This document shows positions 1 to 7,560 of a DNA stretch of 64,000 bases, one piece after another; the first letter of the stretch is position 1; each line of letters begins with the position of its first letter. Below the pieces are notes generated by a model. It was not told the DNA's origin. It saw only the letters and a program-made list of their open reading frames with translations, and searched no databases. This DNA is from Roseiflexus sp. RS-1 (GTDB lineage Bacteria > Chloroflexota > Chloroflexia > Chloroflexales > Roseiflexaceae), in contig NC_009523.1 of NCBI RefSeq assembly GCF_000016665.1, forward strand, positions 1,984,001 to 2,048,000, read 5' to 3'. Position numbers and translations under genes: made by a program.

Positions 1-1215
1 CTGCTGAACAAGATCGGCGGGGATTTCGACGAAGAGGATGCGCTGCGGTTGATGCGCATGGCTGCGTTCATTGCGGTTGCCATCGAGAATGCCCGCCTGT
101 TCCAACAGGTGACTGCGGGGCGTGATCGCATGGCATCCGTGCTTCGCTCAACTGCCGATGGCATTCTGATGGCCGATATGCGCGGCGAGATACAGATCGC
201 CAATCCGCTGGCGGTTGAGATTTGCGGATGTCCAGAAGAGTCGTTGATCGGCCGGCGGATCGACGATGTCGTGGCGGAATTGTATGCGCGCGCCCACGAC
301 ATCACGACCCCATCGTGGAGCCAGGAGGTTGCGGTACCGGCGCAGATCAGCGATCTGGCGTTTGCGAGCGGAGCGCACCGGTATGTGCGCCTGATCCGTC
401 TCCCTGTCTACGATGCCCAGAATGAGCCGCGCGGCGAGTTGCTGATCCTTCGCGATATTACGCAGGAACGCGATCTGGAACAGTTGCGCGAGGATTACAC
501 CAGTATGCTGGTGCACGACCTGCGCGCACCGCTTACATCGATCATGAACGGCGTGATGATGCTTCAGCGCGGCATCGTCGGACCGGTGACCGAACAGCAG
601 CAGGAGTTGCTGAAGATCGCCTATCAGGGCAGTCAGACGATGCTGCACCTGATCAATACGCTGCTCGATATCTCAAAGATGGAACAGGGCCGGATGGACC
701 TGGACCTCAAGCCATTGCCGATCTTCAGCGTCATCGATCAGGCAATCGAGCGCCTGCAGCATCTGGCCAGCAGTCGCGGCGTGACGATTGAACAACGCCT
801 GGCGCCCTATCTCCCGCCGGTCGAGATCGATGGCGAAAAGATCGTGCGCGTGTTGCAGAACCTGCTCGATAATGCGATCAAGTTCTCTCCGGCGCAGGGC
901 GTGGTGACTATCGGCGCGTTCCTGGCAGGAGGAACACATGCACCGCCGGATGATGTACCGGTGCATGTGACGTTCAACGATTCACGAGACTATCTGGTCG
1001 TATGGGTGCAGGACCGCGGTCCGGGCATTCCACCTGCCTATTTTCAGCGCATCTTCGAAAAGTTCGGTCAGGTGCGCGGGCGAAAGGTGCGCGGGACCGG
1101 GCTGGGGTTGACCTTCTGCCGCCTGGCAGTGGAAGCGCACGGCGGGCGCATCTGGGTTGAGAGCGAAGAAGGCGCCGGGAGCGTGTTCGCATTTGCACTG
1201 CCCATCAATGGATAG
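1..1215 (+). CDS. Sensor histidine kinase, 5' end outside window
   Basis: The reading frame is open to the first base, so this is the C-terminal part of a larger kinase. The first ~35 residues look like the end of a GAF domain (ending IAVAIENARLFQQ). A PAS domain follows (about residues 40-155), then a HisKA dimerisation domain with H-box MLVHDLRAPLTS, and a HATPase_c domain with N-box NLLDNAIKFSP, G1 DRGPGIP, F-box FEKFGQ and G2 GTGLGLTFCR. All catalytic boxes are intact, so it should autophosphorylate. No membrane segment is visible in this part. The input signal and the partner regulator cannot be told from the window. Confidence 0.9.
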   Translation: MLNKIGGDFDEEDALRLMRMAAFIAVAIENARLFQQVTAGRDRMASVLRSTADGILMADMRGEIQIANPLAVEICGCPEESLIGRRIDDVVAELYARAHDITTPSWSQEVAVPAQISDLAFASGAHRYVRLIRLPVYDAQNEPRGELLILRDITQERDLEQLREDYTSMLVHDLRAPLTSIMNGVMMLQRGIVGPVTEQQQELLKIAYQGSQTMLHLINTLLDISKMEQGRMDLDLKPLPIFSVIDQAIERLQHLASSRGVTIEQRLAPYLPPVEIDGEKIVRVLQNLLDNAIKFSPAQGVVTIGAFLAGGTHAPPDDVPVHVTFNDSRDYLVVWVQDRGPGIPPAYFQRIFEKFGQVRGRKVRGTGLGLTFCRLAVEAHGGRIWVESEEGAGSVFAFALPING

Positions 1216-1275
1216 AGTGACAAACTGTTCATCGAATATTTTACAGTCTTCTTAACCTGGTCAGCGATGTATCGC

Positions 1276-1304
1276 TTGATATATAGCTGTTCAAAGGCTA
1301 TAAT
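1276..1304 (+). promoter_or_regulatory. Sigma70-type promoter for the second histidine kinase
   Basis: TTGATA (1276-1281), 17 bp, TATAAT (1299-1304). Transcription would begin near 1310-1312. This rules out the upstream TTG at 1308 as a start codon and supports ATG 1362. Confidence 0.7.
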
Positions 1305-1361
1305 GCATTGTCAAGTCGAGCTTTTGTAAACCATTGCACCAGATCGGAAAGCAGGTCGGGC

Positions 1362-4061
1362 ATGCGCGGGCTTGTATCGGTCTTCCGCTCACACATCCGA
1401 TACAAAATCATCCTCCCCTACCTGGCGCTGACCCTGGTGGTGATGATGGCGGGGGCGGCGATTGCCGTTGGTCTGGTGGCGGCCTCGTGGGAAGAGCGGT
1501 TGCAGAACCAGCTTGCGCAGGTGGCGCGTAACACCACCGATGCCCTGGTGCGCCGCGAGCGCAACAATCTGGAGTTCTTGCGGCAGGTGGTGTTCGCGCC
1601 GGCCAACCAGGATATTCCGGCAGTCGCCGATGCGTTTGCCAGCGGTGACGATGAGCAGGTTATGCGCGCACTCGAACCGTACTATCGTTTTGGCGTTGGG
1701 AGCGTTAACCTCGATTTTGACCGCATGATCGCCTTTGATCGCAACGGCAAGACTCTCGTCGACTGGTTGCGCGTTTCAGAAGACCCTGACGCCCTGCCTG
1801 CCCGGATCACGACGACCGATCTGTCGGGGCTGGATTTTGTGCGCGCGATTGTCTCAGGAACAACGATTGACGGAAACGATAAATTTGCGAACCTGATCTA
1901 CTTTGCGCCTGATGTGCAACCCTATTTCTACACCGTTGCGCCGGTGCGCCGGGGAAATGACGTCGTCGGCGGGGTTCTGATTGCGGTCAAGTGTGATCGT
2001 TTGCTCGCTTCACTCGAACGAAGCAGTCAGGCAGCAGTGACCACCTTCTACGACCTGTCGGGGCGGGCGATCAGCACCACCCTGTTGCCGCGCGCAGAGT
2101 TGAGCACCCTCGATATGCCGCCGCAGGTGCTGCAGGCATTGCTCAACGGGCAGGCGCAGTCGATCTTCACTGTCGAACTGCGCCAGCGCGGGTATCAACT
2201 GGCGTACAGTCCGCTGGTGATAGCGAATGTTCAGGTCGGTTACTTCTCGGTCGGTCTCTCGCGCGATTTTCAGGTGCAGCAGTTGTCGCTCAGTCGCAAT
2301 ATCGTGACGGCGATTGCCATCGTGCTGGCAACCGGGTCGGTAATTCTGGGGTATCAGATTGCGCGGCGGATCACCCGCCCGCTGGCGGATCTGGTGGCGA
2401 CTGCCGAAGCAGTGACGGGCGGCGATCTCGAAGCGCGCACCACAGTCATGTCGCCGGATGAATTCGGTCGTCTGGCGCTGGCGTTCAATCAGATGACCGA
2501 GCATCTGGCGCGATTGTACCGCACGAGTCGCGACCTCAATCAGGCTATCGAGGTGACGCCGGTATTGAAGGTGGCGGAACGCGCCGTGCGTTCCCTGTTG
2601 CCCGATGCGGACGTGCTGGCGTTGATCGCCGAGGAAGGCGCGTTGCGCTACCATGTCGATGAAGGGCTGCCCGCCATCGTGCGCAGTCTGCGCCACGTTC
2701 GGGTGCCGGTGAGCGATCCGCTGGTGCGCGAGATCAGTGAAACGCAACAGGCGGTGCTGCTGTCGTCGCAGGATGAGCCGCGCCTGACGGCGTTCGGTCT
2801 CACGCAGGTCGCCGGATATCAGAGTCTGCTGCTCTCCCCGCTGGTCGTTCAGGATGAACCGGCTGGCGTGCTGATCATCGCGCACCGTGAACCCGCCGCA
2901 TTTACCGGCAGTGTGCTGCCATCGGTGGTTGCGATTGCCAACATGACGACCAGTGTGCTGTACAACGCCGTGCTGTTTGACCGGGTTCAGCGCGAAGCGC
3001 TACGGCGACGCGCCATTCTCGAGTCGATTGCCGATGGCGTTGTGGTGCTGGATCGCCAGCGTCGGATCCTGATCGTCAACCGTGCTGCCGAGCAGATGCT
3101 GGGCATGAGCGACTGGCGCCTGGTGCAGCGTTCGTTCAGCGATATACCGCTGACGCGCGTTGAAGTCCGCCACGAGATGTTCAGCGAGAATGGCGCTACC
3201 CAGCGCGACCTGTACCGCCTGGGTGATCGCGTCCTGCGGTTGAGCCACGCACCCGTAACGACCGACGAGGGGACGCAGATCGGCGAAGTGGTGGTGCTGC
3301 ACGATATTTCGGCGGAGGTCGCCGTCGATCAGGCGAAAACCGATTTTATCGCCACGATTTCCCACGAATTGCGTTCGCCGCTGACGGTGATCTACGGCTA
3401 CACCGATCTGCTGCTGCGCGGCATGGTCGGCGAGTTGAGCGGCGAGCAGCGCGATCTGCTCGAAGCGGTGCGCAACCGCGTTGAGTTGATGAACAATATC
3501 GTCAGGAATGTCATCATGGTCGCCAGTATCGAAGCCAACACGTTGCAGACCGACTTCGCAGCGCAGGATGTGCGCCGGATGATCGATGAAGCGGTCGCGC
3601 CGATGCGGAAGTCGTTCGAGAAGAAGGGGCTGGCGTTGACCGTGACAACGCCCGACGATCTGCCGCCGGTGCGCGCCGACCGTGAGCAGCTGTTGATTAT
3701 CCTGGGACAGGTGATTGATAACGCGCGGCGCTATACTCAGCAGGGCGAAGTGACAATCACGGCGCATCAACGCGACAATGGCATGGTGCAGATCGATGTT
3801 TCCGATACAGGACCGGGCATTCCTGCCGATGCGATGAACCGATTGTTCACGCGCTTCTTCCGTGTCGAAGGGAACAATTCTCCCGAACGCGGCAGCGGTC
3901 TGGGACTGGTCATCACCCGGCAACTGGTCGAACGTCACGGCGGAAAGGTGTGGGCGCACAGCGAAGTTGGGCGCGGCAGCACATTCAGCATAGCACTCCC
4001 TATCGCCCATGAGTACACAAACACCATCACCAGCCCGGGCGGAACGGGCGCGACAGCCTGA
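1362..4061 (+). CDS. Transmembrane sensor histidine kinase (Cache-like, HAMP, GAF, PAS, HisKA, HATPase)
   Basis: About 899 residues from ATG 1362, chosen because the only longer start (TTG 1308) lies at the predicted transcription start. TM1 is near residues 10-35, followed by a ~290-residue extracytoplasmic region of Cache type. TM2 (NIVTAIAIVLATGSVILGY) leads into a HAMP domain, then a GAF-like region, a PAS domain, HisKA with H-box FIATISHELRSPLT, and HATPase_c with G1 DTGPGIP and G2 GSGLGLVITRQ. Architecture indicates a membrane sensor of an external ligand. No response regulator is adjacent, and the ligand is unknown. The 3' end overlaps the next gene by 53 bp. Confidence 0.9.
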   Translation: MRGLVSVFRSHIRYKIILPYLALTLVVMMAGAAIAVGLVAASWEERLQNQLAQVARNTTDALVRRERNNLEFLRQVVFAPANQDIPAVADAFASGDDEQVMRALEPYYRFGVGSVNLDFDRMIAFDRNGKTLVDWLRVSEDPDALPARITTTDLSGLDFVRAIVSGTTIDGNDKFANLIYFAPDVQPYFYTVAPVRRGNDVVGGVLIAVKCDRLLASLERSSQAAVTTFYDLSGRAISTTLLPRAELSTLDMPPQVLQALLNGQAQSIFTVELRQRGYQLAYSPLVIANVQVGYFSVGLSRDFQVQQLSLSRNIVTAIAIVLATGSVILGYQIARRITRPLADLVATAEAVTGGDLEARTTVMSPDEFGRLALAFNQMTEHLARLYRTSRDLNQAIEVTPVLKVAERAVRSLLPDADVLALIAEEGALRYHVDEGLPAIVRSLRHVRVPVSDPLVREISETQQAVLLSSQDEPRLTAFGLTQVAGYQSLLLSPLVVQDEPAGVLIIAHREPAAFTGSVLPSVVAIANMTTSVLYNAVLFDRVQREALRRRAILESIADGVVVLDRQRRILIVNRAAEQMLGMSDWRLVQRSFSDIPLTRVEVRHEMFSENGATQRDLYRLGDRVLRLSHAPVTTDEGTQIGEVVVLHDISAEVAVDQAKTDFIATISHELRSPLTVIYGYTDLLLRGMVGELSGEQRDLLEAVRNRVELMNNIVRNVIMVASIEANTLQTDFAAQDVRRMIDEAVAPMRKSFEKKGLALTVTTPDDLPPVRADREQLLIILGQVIDNARRYTQQGEVTITAHQRDNGMVQIDVSDTGPGIPADAMNRLFTRFFRVEGNNSPERGSGLGLVITRQLVERHGGKVWAHSEVGRGSTFSIALPIAHEYTNTITSPGGTGATA

Positions 4062-5415
4062 GCCGCTGCGCTGGATCATCGCTTCAGCCTTGCTGCTGGC
4101 GCTCCTTTCGATCTGCTGCGTTGCGGAGATTGTAACGCGCGCCCTGATTCCGCGTGATCTGGCGACTGCACTGAACCTGCTCTCGAAAGATCGCGCCGAC
4201 TACCGTCCCTGGCTCCTGCCGCCGGGCCTCGCCGCAATTCCGCCGGAAGTCGCAGCTGCCGAAGCTGCCGAACGCGCAACAGCCACCAGTGTGGCGCTCC
4301 GTGGCACCCCGACTGTGCCGGTCGTCGGAAGTGTTCCAACCATCCAGGTGCCGGTGGTGCCGCCAGCGCTCGACGCGCCAACGCCAACACCCGGCGATGT
4401 GCTGATCGTCGAACCGCCGACAGTGACCCCACGACCGGTTGGCAGTCTGCCGACAAACACTCCGGTCATCGCAACCATCGAACCGGTCACGAATACGCCA
4501 ACCCAACCGCCGCTCGCTCAACCGACCGCCACCAGCACAACGTCGCCAGAGTCACAACCAACGAATCCTGCACAACCGCCAACTGCAACCGGCATTTCTC
4601 AACCGACCGATACGCCCTTGCCAGCGTCACCGACGGTCAGGCTCTCACCCGTGCCGACACGCACGCCTGCACCGGTCCCAACCGATACGCCGATACCAAC
4701 GCCATCGGAAGCGCCAACACCGGTCCCAACTGATACGTCCACGCCGGTTCCAACAGCGACATTCACTCCCGTACCGCCTACCCCGGTACCGCCTACCCCG
4801 GTACCGCCCACCCCAACGTTCACGCCGATTCCGACGCCGACGCCGACGTTCACGCCGATTCCGACGCCGACGCCGACGTTCACGCCGATTCCGACGCCGA
4901 CGCCGACGTTCACGCCGATTCCGACGCCGACAGAGACGCCGATCCCGACGCCGACAGAAACGCTGACCCCGACGCCGACGGAGACGCCCACCCCGACGCC
5001 TGTGCCCAATGTGCAGGTGACGAAGAGCGCGGCTCCCAATCCGGTTCAGGTCGGGCAGACGATCACGTGGACGATTGGGGTACTCAATACCGGGACAACG
5101 CCTATCACTGTGACGCGGATTTATGATACGTTTGAATTCAGTGGCACTCCGGTCTTTAGTATTGGTTCATGCAACAGTCCGCAGGGCGGGAGTTGTACAC
5201 GTGGAGGATTTAATACCGATGCAACATGGACTGGCACTGTCACGCTGGCGCCAGGGCAAAGCATGCAACTGTTGATCAGCGGCGTCTTTCCATCTCAACC
5301 ACCGCCAGGCAGCGATGCCCGGTGTAATATCCGCTGGGAGGTGGACGTGACAGGGATTGGGACGATCTTCTCTCCTGGCTCGACAGCGTTGTGCGTGGAT
5401 GTTCTGCCGCCGTAG
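4009..5415 (+). CDS. Membrane-anchored Thr/Pro-rich protein with C-terminal DUF11-like domain
   Basis: 468 residues. An N-terminal hydrophobic segment ([20 protein letters not shown]) is followed by ~300 residues of low-complexity Thr/Pro spacer, including a perfect 30-bp minisatellite. The last ~115 residues begin [20 protein letters not shown] and look like a DUF11/isopeptide-type beta-sandwich found in bacterial surface proteins. The likely role is a stalked envelope protein that presents the DUF11 domain outside the cell. The ATG lies inside the end of the kinase gene, so the two may be translationally coupled. The spacer makes database matches unreliable. Function is unknown. Confidence 0.8.
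   Translation: MSTQTPSPARAERARQPEPLRWIIASALLLALLSICCVAEIVTRALIPRDLATALNLLSKDRADYRPWLLPPGLAAIPPEVAAAEAAERATATSVALRGTPTVPVVGSVPTIQVPVVPPALDAPTPTPGDVLIVEPPTVTPRPVGSLPTNTPVIATIEPVTNTPTQPPLAQPTATSTTSPESQPTNPAQPPTATGISQPTDTPLPASPTVRLSPVPTRTPAPVPTDTPIPTPSEAPTPVPTDTSTPVPTATFTPVPPTPVPPTPVPPTPTFTPIPTPTPTFTPIPTPTPTFTPIPTPTPTFTPIPTPTETPIPTPTETLTPTPTETPTPTPVPNVQVTKSAAPNPVQVGQTITWTIGVLNTGTTPITVTRIYDTFEFSGTPVFSIGSCNSPQGGSCTRGGFNTDATWTGTVTLAPGQSMQLLISGVFPSQPPPGSDARCNIRWEVDVTGIGTIFSPGSTALCVDVLPP
4816..4935 (+). repeat. 30-bp in-frame minisatellite
   Basis: Four consecutive 30-bp units start at 4816, 4846, 4876 and 4906. They encode [10 protein letters not shown]; the last is slightly diverged. Three copies of a 15-bp unit encoding VPPTP lie just before. 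The array sits in the stalk of the surface protein and is likely to vary in length. Confidence 0.9.
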
Positions 5416-5772
5416 ATCATGGAGGGGTACGGGGATGCATAGTTTTTCGCATTCCCGTGCGCGTTTGCCCCTCATCCCCCCTGCCCCTTTCTCCCTTAAG
5501 GGCGGACAGAACGTTTGAGCAAAGATGCGTTTTCTGGCGTTGCAATGGGCAATCCGCCCTCACCCCCGACCCCTTTCCCGCACTGCGGGAGAGGGGCGAA
5601 TCTGAAGCAAGTCTACCGCATTGTGATGCTGTCTGAGGCTTGGATCGCACCTATTTTCTGTCCGCTCTTGAACCCACAAGGGGAGAAGGGGCGCACGTGG
5701 AACAAACAGCGAGGCGTTGTCGTTGGAATGAGTAGAGATGCCACCCCTTTCCGATGCTCTATGGAGTGACTG
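5416..5772. repeat. Intergenic region with dispersed palindromic repeats
   Basis: No convincing gene. It holds C-rich and G-rich tracts of the kind also found near 14.1 and 43.2 kb. A hairpin at 5570-5596 has 12-bp arms with one mismatch around an ACT loop. These look like dispersed intergenic repeats, although the hairpin could also end transcription. Confidence 0.5.
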
Positions 5773-6465
5773 ATGCGTGCACTGTTGTTGATGAGTGCTC
5801 TGATCCTTGTTCTCGCTGCATGCGGGACGCCCGCCGCAACAGGGAACGGCGCGCCTGCACCGGCGACCGGTGAGACTGCGGCGCTGCCTTCCGCCACACC
5901 ACTGCCCACGGGTGAAGCGGCGACGCCTCTGGTTGTTGAACCTTCGGCGACGCCTGCCGCTACGTTGCCCACGGATGAAGCGGAAACGCCACAAGCCGAA
6001 CCTCAGACGACGCCGGTGATCGAACCTCCTTCTGCCGCCAGCCCAACGACCGCTGCATCGCCACAACCGACGCCTGCCGCGCCACAGGCGACCATTGCAG
6101 CCACGCCGGTTCCGCCGCCACCGAACGTTACCACGCTGGCGTTGCCCAGTCCGGCACTGCAACCACCGCCAGCGATGGTTGGCGAACAGGCGGTGTTGCC
6201 CAACGATCTGCTGACGCGCCTGATCGATGACCTGGCGCTGCGGAGCAGCAGCGATCCAGCAGCGATCAGTCTGGTCGGCGCTGAGGCGGTGATCTGGAAC
6301 GACGGATCGCTCGGTTGCCCGCAACCAGGGGTTGCCTACCCACAGGTGCAGATCGAGGGATACCGGGTGCTGTTGCGCATTGGCGACCGCGACTACGACT
6401 ATCGCGTTGGAAGGCGCGGATCGTTCGTGCTCTGCGAACAGGGCCGCCCGGTGCGTTCGCCGTAA
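5773..6465 (+). CDS. Lipoprotein with Pro/Thr-rich linker and conserved C-terminal domain
   Basis: 230 residues, ATG preceded by GGAG at 8-nt spacing. A lipoprotein signal peptide ends in the lipobox LAAC (Cys 17). A ~115-residue Ala/Pro/Thr-rich linker follows. The C-terminal ~85 residues form a compact domain with the pattern WNDGSLGCPQPG, then GYRVLLR and YDYR, which I recognise as a recurrent small domain of exported proteins in Chloroflexi and cyanobacteria without known function. It probably sits on the outer face of the membrane. The gene is co-directional with the next surface protein, which has its own promoter. Confidence 0.75.
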   Translation: MRALLLMSALILVLAACGTPAATGNGAPAPATGETAALPSATPLPTGEAATPLVVEPSATPAATLPTDEAETPQAEPQTTPVIEPPSAASPTTAASPQPTPAAPQATIAATPVPPPPNVTTLALPSPALQPPPAMVGEQAVLPNDLLTRLIDDLALRSSSDPAAISLVGAEAVIWNDGSLGCPQPGVAYPQVQIEGYRVLLRIGDRDYDYRVGRRGSFVLCEQGRPVRSP

Positions 6466-6469
6466 CGTG

Positions 6470-6499
6470 TTGACATCAGTCCGTGATGCGCGGTACAAT
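6470..6499 (+). promoter_or_regulatory. Sigma70-type promoter
   Basis: TTGACA (6470-6475), 18 bp, TACAAT (6494-6499), just after the stop codon of the lipoprotein gene and 30 bp before the next start. Confidence 0.6.
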
Positions 6500-6529
6500 C
6501 CACGCCCGATAGTACTGGAAAGATAGCAT

Positions 6530-7501
6530 ATGGACCCGCTCCCGCCACGGCGTCCGAGTGTGCAATTAATCCTGGCGGCACTGGCATTTCTCACCGGCGT
6601 GATCATTCTGGTTGTGCGCTTCGGCGGAATTCTTCCAGCCCCGAAAGTGGAAGTCTCCACGCTGCCGCCGATGACCGCTGCGCCTGCTGGGCGCGCAACC
6701 GAATCTGCGCCGGTTACAGCGCCGACTGCACCCCCGTTTCCAGCGCCAACCGTTTCTCCCGTGACGCCAGCGCCCTCCATACTGGCAACCGTGTCTCCTG
6801 AAGTATTCCCTTCCGCAACACCGCTGCCATCGTCTGTGACGGTGTCACCGACGGTTGCGCCCGCAGCAATGCTGACGCCATCGCCCGCCATCGTTCTGCC
6901 GACGATCGCGCCGATGTCATCTCCATCGCCTTCGTTGACCCCGCTCTCTGCCACGCTGCCGTCAACGATGCCTGCTGCGCCGCCCGTTCCAACCGCACCG
7001 GCAACGGCAGGCACGACGCCGGTCGTTCCGACCGCCGTGGCAGGCTCCCCATCTGTACCGGCAACGGCAGGCACGACGCCGGTCGTTCCGACCCTGACAG
7101 CAAGCTCACCAACCGCAACACTCACCGCCACAGCGTCTCCCGCTCGATCAACGGCGACTGTGACGCTTACGCCCGATCCAGACGCCCCAACCCCTTCGCC
7201 ATCCCCAACGTCGACGCCGACGACACGCAGATTGACGCTCTTCGTCCAGGGAACACAACCGCAGGCGGAAATCTCCTACGAAATCGACGATACTGAAGTG
7301 GTCGTTGGAAGTGACGTCGTCCTGCCCTGGCAGGCGACCATCGAGGTCGCTGCTGACCGCGATGTGCGCCTGATGGCAGCAGGGGTGGCGGAGATTGGCG
7401 ATCTCCGGTGTCAGATTACCGGCGACACCGTGCCAACGCCGATTATCATGTACGACTCGAATCCGTATCCGGCGGTGGAATGCCTGTTGCGCGGTTCCTG
7501 A
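6530..7501 (+). CDS. Membrane-anchored Thr/Pro-rich protein with MmpS-like C-terminal domain
   Basis: 323 residues. An N-terminal membrane anchor (residues 12-32, rich in Leu/Ile/Val) is followed by ~190 residues of Ala/Pro/Thr/Ser spacer containing a near-repeat of VPATAGTTPVVPT. The last ~90 residues resemble the MmpS beta-sandwich: a strand with ISYEI, then VLPWQATIEV, then a Cys in DLRCQITGD near the end (MmpS proteins show LPW and CxI in similar places). The family match is by eye only. Together with its two upstream neighbours it forms a run of three stalked or lipidated envelope proteins behind the sensor kinases. Confidence 0.7.
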   Translation: MDPLPPRRPSVQLILAALAFLTGVIILVVRFGGILPAPKVEVSTLPPMTAAPAGRATESAPVTAPTAPPFPAPTVSPVTPAPSILATVSPEVFPSATPLPSSVTVSPTVAPAAMLTPSPAIVLPTIAPMSSPSPSLTPLSATLPSTMPAAPPVPTAPATAGTTPVVPTAVAGSPSVPATAGTTPVVPTLTASSPTATLTATASPARSTATVTLTPDPDAPTPSPSPTSTPTTRRLTLFVQGTQPQAEISYEIDDTEVVVGSDVVLPWQATIEVAADRDVRLMAAGVAEIGDLRCQITGDTVPTPIIMYDSNPYPAVECLLRGS

Positions 7502-7560
7502 CCGCGTGGTGTGCTAGAATGATGTGATGATATGGTACGATCGCGTGTTCCAGATTTCGG

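Noticed and set aside
1308-1361. TTG start of the second histidine kinase
   Set aside because: It coincides with the predicted transcription start of the promoter at 1276-1304.
4816-4935. CRISPR-like regular repeats
   Set aside because: Units are contiguous, in frame and code for Thr/Pro residues; there are no spacers.
4084-5039. Gly/Val-rich minus-strand ORFs opposite the Thr/Pro stalk
   Set aside because: Antisense of ACG/CCG repeats; stop-free only because of the biased composition.
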